From: Cyanophora paradoxa
Lineage: Eukaryota > Glaucocystophyceae > Cyanophorales > Cyanophoraceae
NCBI GenBank assembly: GCA_004431415.1
Contig: QPMI01000132.1
Span: 1-64,000 of the forward strand
Length of the DNA: 64,000 nt
Direction of reading: 5' to 3'
The translations under genes and the position numbers were made by a program. Under the pieces are notes generated by a model that was not told where the DNA came from, searched no databases, and saw only the letters and a list, made by a program, of their open reading frames with translations. This document shows, one piece after another, positions 31,662 to 40,088 of this stretch; positions within the stretch are counted from its first letter, which is position 1, and every line of letters starts with the position of its first letter.

Positions 31662-33595
31662 TTAAGCCGCTCCCGCCGGAGCCGCCGGCGCTGCGGCCGC
31701 GGCTGCCGGCCCACCCGCCGCCTTGGGCCGCCCTCGGGCCGGCCGTGCAGGCGCGTTCGCGTCTCGCACGCGGAACGGGATCATGCAGTCGATATGCACG
31801 ATCGTCTCACGGGTGTCGCGCGCCTTCTGGCGGCCGGCGCCCACCGCGCCGTAGGGCCGCGCAAGGCCACGTACGACGTACGTGTACCCGCCCGGGTGCA
31901 CGCTCATGACGGTGAAAGGGCCGACCCAGGAGTTGAACAACCCCTTGTCACGGTCGCCCAGCCAGCACAGGACTTTGTCGCCCACGCCGAAGCGGCGGCG
32001 GTCCGGCAGGTCACCCGTCCGGTGCACCATTTGGCGGCGGTACCAGCGGCGGTACTCGCGCACTGCAGCCTCGCGGCTCTTCGCGGAACGCACTACGATT
32101 GACACGTAGTCGGCGTAGCTAAGGGTGTCGAGCATCTCGACCCCGAAGCGCACGTCCGCGGGCAGCGTGAGCTCGTGCCCAGGTGCAGGAGCGCGGGCGA
32201 GTAGCCCGTGGCCGCGTGCACGGTCGTGCGGAGCGCCAGCTGCACCTCGTGCACGTGCTGGTCCCACTCGTGCATCGGCTCGCGCTCGGCGCGGCACGCC
32301 GCGTGGAGCAGCGTCTTCACGACGCCCCCAGCCGCTCTACCAGCCCATTCGTCGAATGGTGGTACGCAGCGGCGTAAATGAAACGAGTCCCGAGCTTCCG
32401 GAAGTACTCGTTGAACGGGCCGCCCTTCAGGCTGGACCCGTTGTCCATGAGGAGGCGCAGCGGCACGCCCTCATTCGAGACGAAGTCTCGGCCCATTTCG
32501 AGCATGGACCAGCCGTCCAGGTCGGCTTTCGGGTACAGCCGCGTGTACTTGTCCCACGCGTTCACCCAGGCAACCAAATACCGGTTGCCGCGCGGCGTCG
32601 GGTCAAGGTGGAACACGTCCACCTGCCACAAGTCATTCCGGCCCTCGGCCTCGATGACTGCGATCGCGGTTCGCCGCGGCTTCACAGCCTTGGCGAACTG
32701 GCAGCAATGGCAGCTCCGCACGTAGCGAGCGACTGCCGCAAGCATGCCCGGCCACCAGAACCTCAGCAGGATCCGGCGGGCGACGATCGAGGCGCCGCGG
32801 TGGCCCCACCCATCGTGGTACGCGTACAGGACGCGGTCCTGCCAGGACTCAGGCAGGACGGGCACGAAGCGCCCGTGGGGCGCGGCCGGGCGGCGGACGA
32901 GCACGCCGTCTGTGTCCACGTCAAATTTCTGGGCGAATTTGACGAAGGCCGCCTTGGCCTGACTGCAGAGGTAGCAGTCGCCCGTCTGGCAGGAGGCGCG
33001 CGTGCAGCGCGCCTCGTTCACGCCGTTCTCGTGCCAGGAGAACAGCTTGCGGCACAGCGAGTCCGCCTTCTGCGCAGCGAGCAGCCGGACTCGCCGCGCG
33101 GGGAACATGTGGCGCAGGGCCTCGGGCAGGGGCCCGTCAAGGGAAGGCGGCGGCGCGCAATCCCAGGTGTCCTGGACCAGCTCCAGCAAGCGCGGCTTGC
33201 GGCGGTCTCGGACCTCGCCCAGCTCAGGGCCAGGGGCGATGGCGCTGGACGAGAGGAGCTCCCGTTCCAGGCCCGCGGCTGGGCCGCCGCTCGAGCCGGC
33301 GTCGCCGCTCGAGGGCGCCTCAGGGGCAGCCGACGGCTCAGATGAGCCCGCTGTCGCCGCAGCGGTCGACGCAGCCGCGGAGGACGACGCCGCCGGGGTG
33401 CGCCCTCGGGCCCCTCGTCGGGATCGTCCTGACGGGGGTACAGCGGCGGGCCGCAGCGCCAGTGGCGCGGGTTGTCGGCCTTGCGGGGCGTCTTGCCCCG
33501 GCGCGGGGCCTCAGGCGGACGCTGGTCGCGCGGCAGGGGCGCGACAGGCCCCTCGTAGCGCCGCGGTCCCGACGGGAGCCGGCGGCGTACGCGAT
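31662..33595 (-). pseudogene. Element 2 integrase and 3' part of the linker
   Basis: From 33590 downward a linker frame continues that of 39236-39884 across the element 3 insertion. The integrase core is open in 33189-32317. It has the HHCC module (HDGWGHRG ... CHCCQFAK), catalytic D in LWQVDVFHL, D in LLMDNGSS and E in STNGLVERLG. Two further frames (32320-32093 and 32297-31662) carry the helical region and the GPY/F-like module (NSWVGPFTVMSV), ending Ala/Pro-rich. Two frame changes near 33020-33190 and 32300 break the polyprotein. The protein would insert cDNA into host DNA; as it stands it is split by element 3. Confidence 0.85.
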
Positions 33596-33895
33596 TGTCG
33601 CATGCATGATTATCGTGCATGCGGAGCTAGATAGTGCAGCCTTCGTGCTGCTAGTTGCTAGTGCAGCCTACGTGCTGCTAGGGCCGACGTCGGCGTCAGT
33701 ACGCCTCGGCCACCTCTTATTATAGCTAATACGGGTACGCCGGGCCTGTCCGGGTACACCTCATTCATTAGGGATACAGTGTTACTTGCAATACTACAGA
33801 AGCGACAGCGATCCCTCGTGATCCACTGAGCCCCGTCGAGCCGCGCTCGACCGGGAGCCTCCCCGCGTGCCTCACTACTAATCCCGCACGCGACA
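33596..33895 (+). repeat. Element 3 5' LTR
   Basis: Starts TGTCGCATGCATG and ends CGCACGCGACA. Near its start GCATGCA and TGCATGC can pair as a 7-bp hairpin. Two tandem copies of a hairpin-forming block (GCAGCCTTCGTGCTGC, GCAGCCTACGTGCTGC) follow. A TATA-like TTATTATAGC sits near 33717 and could be the promoter. Target duplication GCGAT precedes it. Confidence 0.95.
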
Positions 33896-33919
33896 GGCGC
33901 CACTGCCGGGAACTGAATC
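33896..33919 (+). other. Element 3 primer-binding site
   Basis: GGCGCCACTGCCGGGAAC directly follows the 5' LTR. Its complement has the form of a tRNA 3' end (…TTCCCGGCAGTGGCGCC plus the CCA terminus), so a host tRNA probably primes minus-strand DNA. The tRNA species cannot be named from the window. Confidence 0.75.
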
Positions 33920-34384
33920 TTTAAGGGTCAGGTCGGGTCGCTCGCGATCCCGCCTTCGCGCGCGCCGCGCACGCGCACCGTAGCATAGTAGTGATAGTAG
34001 TGACATTCCCAGCCGTCAGCTCACAGTACGCAACCGGTTACCCCGGGTGCCGAAAAGTGAGAGCCTGCGCTCCGGTGACCCCGGAGACTGGCTGGCTTGA
34101 GTTCCTTACCGGAACTCTTGCCCTGCGTGCTGAAGAGCCGGCCGCGCGCCGCGCTAGAGCCGACCGCCCTCGTGCGCGTCGAGCCGCCGAAGTTCCCCTC
34201 GAGGGCAACTTTGTGCCATCGCCGATCCCTGGCCTCCGAGCCCGGATCGCGCTCCGGTGTGTTGCGTAAGCAGCATATCGTCGTCTGTGCCGTCGAAATC
34301 CCGCGTTTTACGCGGCGACTCGGCCTCAAAGAGCTTCGAGCTCAAATTTGATCTGCCTTGTACTTGCCACTGTGAGAGCCTGCC

Positions 34385-35929
34385 ATGTCGCGGCTTCCAG
34401 TTGAGCTGCCGGCGAGTGAGCGTGATCGCATGATCGCACTCAACTCGACCGCGCCTGTGAGTGGCGTGTCCGTTCAGCAGATGACTGCTGCGGCGCCCGC
34501 AGTTGATGCGAAGGGCTTGCCCTCCATCACTCCGCTGTCTGCGAACCCAACCATCGAAGAAGTCGATGAGTGGCGCCAGCAGATTAGCACTTTCGTCTCC
34601 ACTCAGGCGCATAAGTATGCGTATGAGCCCGAGGGCGAAAACTGGACCAAGGTTGAAGCTCTTGGCGGCTTCATGGTCTCGCAGCTCTGCAAGGGCTCGC
34701 TGCGCTCCCAGATGCAGCGCATGCGTGACCAGCTGGAAGAGACTAAAGAATACCTTGCCAGCAAGCGCGCGCGGCTGGCCGTGCTGACTGCCTTGCCTAT
34801 CGAGGCCCGGCTCCCTGAGACCGAGGCCGAGATCCTGCAGCTCGAGAATGCAATCACGCGTCTCGAGGCTGAGATCGCTGAGGGCCGCAATAACTTCCAG
34901 CGCGCTCCGGGCGTTGCGAAGTACATCATTGCGCGCGTGACGAAGGGCCTGCCCCACGTCGCTGAAGCCGCGATCAACGCTGCGTACACGGGCGAAGACC
35001 CGCTGACGTGGGTGAACTGGATCGCCCCGCACGTGCGCCACACGCGCCCCGCGGGCAAATCATACGCTGAGCACTTGATCACCGTGATTGGGAACGCTCT
35101 CTCGCGCCGTCAGACCGGGCTCGACCCGCAGTATGACAACTACGAAGTCCGCGCTTCGATCGGCGCGCGCCAGAATGAGAATACGATGACGTACATTCTG
35201 CAGGAACTTCGCGGCGAGTTCGCGCGTTTTGGGGCTGAGCTCACTCCCCTGCGTGCTGAGCGGATTTTCGAGGAGCAGTGCGACCGCCACGGTCGCCGGA
35301 CCGTGCGCCTGCTGCAGGAGCCGTCCCAGGAGACTGAGCCCTTGGCAAAGCGCTCCAAGGGGCCGGCCGGCTTCAAGGCTCCGCCGTATGCCGGCGACGT
35401 GGATGCCACGCCAATTAAGGCTGTGAAGCCTGCAGCTGCAGCAGCGGCTCCTGCTGAGGCTGGGCGTGACCCCCCTCCTGCAGCTGATCGCGAGGCCCGG
35501 TCCCTCGTTTCTGCACATGGGTCCTCTTGGGCCGTGCAGTCTAGCTCGCCAGGCGCCCTTGCCGCTGTGATGCAGCGCATGGCTGAGCTTGGGTACCCTC
35601 AGTACCCTCCGGCTGAGTGCTGGAACTGTGCTGGCGACCCCAGTGTCCCAGCCTCCGAGCGCCTTCACTGGGCTTTCCTTTGCCCGAAGCGCCCCCCGCA
35701 CGCCCCCCGCCACCGCTGGGTGCGGCAGGATACGTACACGTATGATGACTCCTACGAAGACTCATACGAGGATGAGTACGATGAGGCAGCTGCAGCTGCA
35801 GCTGCGGCCGTGGATGAGGTCTGCGGTCGCTGCGGCGAGACTGGGCACCACCACAGTGCCTGCTCCGACCCGCCGACTCGTGCTAAAGGCAAGGCCCCTC
35901 TGGCCCTGCCTGCCCCCGAGGCCGAGTAA
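34385..35929 (+). CDS. Gag of element 3
   Basis: 514 codons, the only gene of element 3. Residues 60-330 form a helical capsid-like region containing TGEDPLTWVNWIAPHVRHT. The same block is found in the element 2 gag as TGEDPRSWHDWFLPLVRHT, so the two are homologous. A first cysteine/histidine cluster (CWNC ... FLCPKR) lies near residue 417, and a C-terminal CCHC zinc knuckle (CGRCGETGHHHSAC) near 480, preceded by an eight-Ala run. Gag would build virus-like particles and bind element RNA. The start ATG at 34385 lies about 490 bases after the PBS and is the first in this frame. The frame is intact, in contrast to the coding parts of element 2. Confidence 0.9.
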   Translation: MSRLPVELPASERDRMIALNSTAPVSGVSVQQMTAAAPAVDAKGLPSITPLSANPTIEEVDEWRQQISTFVSTQAHKYAYEPEGENWTKVEALGGFMVSQLCKGSLRSQMQRMRDQLEETKEYLASKRARLAVLTALPIEARLPETEAEILQLENAITRLEAEIAEGRNNFQRAPGVAKYIIARVTKGLPHVAEAAINAAYTGEDPLTWVNWIAPHVRHTRPAGKSYAEHLITVIGNALSRRQTGLDPQYDNYEVRASIGARQNENTMTYILQELRGEFARFGAELTPLRAERIFEEQCDRHGRRTVRLLQEPSQETEPLAKRSKGPAGFKAPPYAGDVDATPIKAVKPAAAAAAPAEAGRDPPPAADREARSLVSAHGSSWAVQSSSPGALAAVMQRMAELGYPQYPPAECWNCAGDPSVPASERLHWAFLCPKRPPHAPRHRWVRQDTYTYDDSYEDSYEDEYDEAAAAAAAAVDEVCGRCGETGHHHSACSDPPTRAKGKAPLALPAPEAE

Positions 35930-36136
35930 AATTCTCGTTGGGCCTGGCAGGCTTGGGCAGCCGCCAGAGCAAAGCCCTGCAAACATTTTGCAAAGCACCG
36001 CGAAATTTTTCGCCAGCCCCCGGCCTTCTGCGAAAGTGCCGGCGTGTCGCTGTAATATAGCGGCCAGTATACCTGCCATGAGCGGGCTGTACATTTGTAC
36101 ATTTGTACATAAACTCTTGACGTCAGGGACGACGTT

Positions 36137-36569
36137 TTCCGAGAAGAGGAGTGAGCTGACGAGCCTTGAGCTCGCGCCTCCCGAGGCCTGACCTGGGCCG
36201 GCCGTACCCTAGCGACGGGTACAGCGCTTTCCGAGAGGAGGAGTCCTTCCTTCCTCTCGCGATTAATATTGTGAGTGGGCCCTGGTGCGCATCTCGCGCA
36301 GCCGGCTGTGCGTGAGCACGTGATGAGCCCCTTGTAAATTTGTAAATATTTGTAAATATTGGCATCCGGTTCGCCCTCAGCGCGAAACCGAGCGTTGCGA
36401 ACCCCTCCGGGAGGGTACAAGTCTTCCGAGAGGAGGAGTCCATCCTCTCTCGCGAAGTGAGCCATAGAGCTCGCTGAAGAGGCGGCCCGACGCCCTGAGG
36501 CACGCCGGTACACACCCCACCGGGCGGCGCGGTTGCTGCTGCGGGTGTCAGTCTTCCGAGAGGAGGAGT
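36137..36569 (+). repeat. Four internal polypurine-tract copies in element 3
   Basis: TTCCGAGAGGAGGAGT occurs at 36229-36244, 36424-36439 and 36554-36569, and a variant TTCCGAGAAGAGGAGT at 36137-36152. The terminal PPT at 38915-38930 is the same motif with one change. Confidence 0.85.
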
Positions 36570-36790
36570 CCCTCTAGCGGACCCCCTGATGAACGCCGTG
36601 ATCGGCCTCCGAGCCGTATACGTAGCGGGCGTGCGTTCTTGCACACCCAGTCGGGTGAGCTGCAGCCAAGCGTGAATGCGAGGCCGACGGCCGCCGGGCC
36701 CCCATGCCAGGCTAGCGCTGCCGATTGCCAGCTTCGGCGAGCTGAGCTGCCGAGCTCGAACGTGAGCGGAGGGGGCTGGGCCCGCGGCCC

Positions 36791-37241
36791 GCCTCACGCT
36801 GCAATAAAAGCTCCAGCGAGGCTCGCGATTCGCGGCCCGCACAAGAGAGCTGACGATGGGCGAGGAGCCTCATGGCCCCGTCGCATGCAAATCATTGAAT
36901 TGAAATCGCAAGGAGCTCCGGATTCCGCAAGGCCCGAGAGTCTGCGGCGGGAAGCTGCCTTCGCACGTGCTGAAAGCAAGAGGCCGCGGCCCAAGGCCCG
37001 TGCCCGCTGCACGTTCGGCCTCACGCTGCAATAAAAGCTCCAGCGAGGCTCGCGATTCGCGGCCCGCACAAGAGAGCTGACGATGGGCGAGGAGCCTCAT
37101 GGCCCCGTCGCATGCAAATCATTGAATTGAAATCGCAAGGAGCTCCGGATTCCGCAAGGCCCGAGAGTCTGCGGCGGGAAGCTGCCTTCGCACGTGCTGA
37201 AAGCAAGAGGCCGCGGCCCAAGGCCCGTGCCCGCTGCACGC
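36791..37241 (+). repeat. 227-bp direct tandem duplication
   Basis: Copies at 36791-37017 and 37018-37241 match almost perfectly by eye, starting GCCTCACGCTGCAATAAAAG. The near identity implies a recent event within element 3. Confidence 0.9.
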
Positions 37242-37730
37242 TGCTCCGTCGAGCCCCAGCGAGGCTCTCAGCCTGCGCGCATGCGCTAGGGAGCTGATCA
37301 TGACGACGAGCGCGCTGAAAGATGCGGCCCTTGGCCCCATCGCGCGCTGGAGCTGAAGCGCTCCAGGCGAGCGGCCCCGATGCCCTCGCGATGCGAGACG
37401 TGATCCGCGGGCCCCGAGCTCGGGATGCACTCTCAAAGAAAGCTCGATCGCGACGCCCGAGGCGATCGCGAGACGCCTGGTCCAGCGCTTGGCCGCGCGT
37501 CGTGAGCTTGACAGGCGGTCTCTCGAGCCCCTGCAAAATCTGTGAGCCTCCGAGCTCCAAAGAAGGGCGAGCCTGAGGCCATGGTGCCCTCGAAAGCTCG
37601 AGCCCGAAGCAAAGTCCTGGCCTGCGGCGCGCTCCGCGAGACGGTCAGGCCGCTGGCACTGGCCCCGAGCCTGGCGCAGCGACGGCTCCATTGCGAGCTT
37701 GGCGTTTATGAATTCATTGCAATTGAATTC

Positions 37731-37932
37731 AAGTCCTGGTAACGCCCGCCGAGTTGGCATCCAGGCGGCGCGCTGCGGCCACGAGCCGAGCGTGTGACGG
37801 GCATTATTGCCCCGCCCATCGTGAGCGAATGAAGTCCTGGGGACGCCCGTTCAGTTGGCATCCAGGCGGCGCGCTTCGACTCGGCGTCGAGCGACGCGAC
37901 GGGCAGACTTGCCCTCCGCCCATAGTGAGCGA
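37731..37932 (+). repeat. 101-bp degenerate tandem pair
   Basis: Both copies begin AAGTCCTGG and share GTTGGCATCCAGGCGGCGCG, then diverge. They are older than the 227-bp duplication. Confidence 0.75.
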
Positions 37933-38725
37933 CGGGGCTTGACGATCCCGATCTTGGCGCGTTTCTGACGAGAACGGCGCGACGGGGCTAAACGACCCCT
38001 GGGCCCTATCCTGAATCGAAGTCCCAGTGAATGGGCGGTCGGCCGGCTCAAGGTCCGTGCACGACGACGAGAGCTCAACGTCTCTCATGCATGAGAATCC
38101 ACATCGGGGACGCTCGATGCTGGCTCTTCTCTCCTAGATGGAAGTCACGGGCTCGGGCAGGGGTGCCCGGCGCCGCGTGCGGCAGAACCGGAATGCACTC
38201 TTGTGAGCGGTACCCGGTCCCAGAGCCGGCTCTATCCTCGTCGGCACGGTTGAATCCCCGCCGATCCGATTACCTGTACTTCACCACTGCGAGAGCCTAA
38301 GGGGTGCTCGCCCGGGTGGAGCTCTGCGCGGCTCGCACTTGGGTCACTCGACCGCGTCGCGGTTGGGGGGCACACCGGAGGGGGCCGTGCGCTGCCTGCG
38401 CGCCGCGTCGCCCCGCGCTGCTCTTTCGCGTTCGCATCTGCGGCGTGCTCTCGCGGGGCTTGCATGGCATCTGGGCGAGAGCCCGCTGTGGAAAGACATC
38501 CAATGAACAAACCAATTCCTCATCTCCCTGAGCCGCCGGCTCGAAGCTTGACCTTGGCCCTCTGGGCCGGAGACAGACGATTATTTGCGGCCCATTGCCG
38601 CCCCCTTGACTCGGTTTTACATTTAGAATTTGGTGAATGATTTATATAATCAGATCTTGGCTTTGATTTAGAGATTCGATGATTTAGCGATGTGAATGGC
38701 CTCAGCCGGCTAGCGGTCTTCTTCC

Positions 38726-38840
38726 ATTCCCGGCAGTAGCCGGCCACTTGTCTATTTTCAATTCCCGGCAGTCGAGCCGCCGGCGTGCGCGAAATTCGCG
38801 GATCTGTAAATACGGCTTCAAGTCTTTTATTCCCGGCAGT
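38726..38840 (+). repeat. Triple PBS-complementary motif of element 3
   Basis: ATTCCCGGCAGT occurs at 38726-38737, 38761-38772 and 38829-38840. Eleven bases (TTCCCGGCAGT) are perfectly complementary to ACTGCCGGGAA of the element's PBS. The position just before the PPT and 3' LTR is the same as in element 2. Confidence 0.8.
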
Positions 38841-38914
38841 GTCCTGCCGCGAAACCTTGTAAATATGCTTGCTTGTAGTGAATTCCGTGATACTTAGCCC
38901 ACGAGGACGTGGCC

Positions 38915-38930
38915 TTCCGAGTGGAGGAGT
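38915..38930 (+). other. Element 3 polypurine tract
   Basis: TTCCGAGTGGAGGAGT directly precedes the 3' LTR and is the expected plus-strand primer. Confidence 0.85.
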
Positions 38931-39230
38931 TGTCGCATGCATGATTATCGTGCATGCGGAGCTAGATAGTGCAGCCTTCGTGCTGCTAGTTGCTAGTGCA
39001 GCCTACGTGCTGCTAGGGCCGACGTCGGCGTCAGTACGCCTCGGCCACCTCTTATTATAGCTAATACGGGTACGCCGGGCCTGTCCGGGTACACCTCATT
39101 CATTAGGGATACAGTGTTACTTGCAATACTACAGAAGCGACAGCGATCCCTCGTGATCCACTGAGCCCCGTCGAGCCGCGCTCGACCGGGAGCCTCCCCG
39201 CGTGCCTCACTACTAATCCCGCACGCGACA
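38931..39230 (+). repeat. Element 3 3' LTR
   Basis: No difference from 33596-33895 was found by eye. It is followed by the target duplication GCGAT at 39231-39235. Confidence 0.95.
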
Positions 39231-40088
39231 GCGATCGAGGAGGGTAACGGGGAACCCGTCCTCGTCGAGCTCAAGCTCGGACGCCTCGCGCGGGGCCTCA
39301 GGCCCCGGCACGGGCGGGGCGACCTCGCCATCGGAGCCCAGCTCCATGGGGTCGGCCTCGGGAGCCGGCGGTGGGCTCGGAGAGCGCGGGGCCGGCGGCA
39401 GGCCCTGCTCGACAGCGAGGCGGTGCCACTCGTCAACCTCCTGCCGCATCGCGGCCCAGGTGGTCGGCTTGCGGCCGCGCCGGGTCGGCGGGCCGGCCTG
39501 CGGCAGCTGCAGGGCTGCGGGCAGGGGCGCCTCCTGCCCAGCGGCAGGGCTCGGGGTTCGGGCGGCGCCGGGGCCCCTGGGGCTCGTCTTCGGCGTCCGC
39601 CGGCGCGGCTCTGGGCGCGCGCTCGGAGAGGGAGACGGGCTCATCGTCGGAGCCCTCTCGGAAGGCCTCAGGCGGCGCGCGCGTCCGGCGTGGACGCGGC
39701 CCCTGGGCGGGCTGGACGTCTCGCCTCGCGGCGGGAGCGCCCTCGAAGGCGAGCTGGCGCCGGAGACGGGCCTGTCGCCTCGCGACGAGGATCTCCGCCC
39801 GACTCGGCGGGGCCGCCGGCGTTTCGGCCTCGGCGGGCCCAGGCGCATGGGCGGGGCCCGGCAGCGCGGCCTCGTCCGGCTCATCAGCCAGCTCGGTCAG
39901 GCGGGGCCCGGCGGGGCTTCCACGGCAACCCGGGCGTCCGCAGCGCCCTCGGCGCCCAGAGCGACTGCAAACAGCGGCAGCGGCTCATCGAGGTCGCCGG
40001 GCTGGGCACGCCATGCCCGCAGCGCCAGCCAGCGCGTCAGGCGCGGCTGAGCTGCCGTCGGCGCCGCCAGGGGCGAGAACCGGGTGGT
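39231..40088 (-). pseudogene. Element 2 RT-integrase linker, 5' part
   Basis: The open frame (39884-39213, running into the LTR) encodes an Arg/Pro/Ser/Glu-rich low-complexity linker ending ELDEDGFPVTLLDR at the insertion site; the next residues of the original frame are at 33590 and below. A stop just after RNase H (near 40089) separates it from the RT frame. No fold or motif is recognised. The element 1 linker (14236-15150) is similar in composition. Confidence 0.6.

Larger units (their letters stand above)
35930..38930 (+). other. Element 3 long 3' noncoding region
   Basis: About 3 kb with no supported coding. It is dense in internal repeats: four PPT-like motifs (36137-36569), a 227-bp tandem duplication (36791-37241), a 101-bp degenerate tandem pair (37731-37932) and a triple PBS-complementary motif (38726-38840). 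This is where a pol gene would sit in an autonomous element; no remnant of RT or integrase is visible. Confidence 0.75.
33596..39230 (+). mobile_element. Element 3: gag-only LTR retrotransposon nested in element 2
   Basis: LTRs of 300 bp (33596-33895, 38931-39230) match by eye at every base and are flanked by a 5-bp target duplication GCGAT (33591-33595, 39231-39235). Inside are a primer-binding site, one gag frame and about 3 kb of noncoding sequence ending in a polypurine tract; there is no protease, RT or integrase. It lies opposite in orientation to element 2. Removing it with one GCGAT rejoins the element 2 frame (VTLLDR to VRRRLPSG). Its gag, LTR ends, PBS and PPT match element 2, so it is probably mobilised by element 2-type enzymes. 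Confidence 0.95.
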
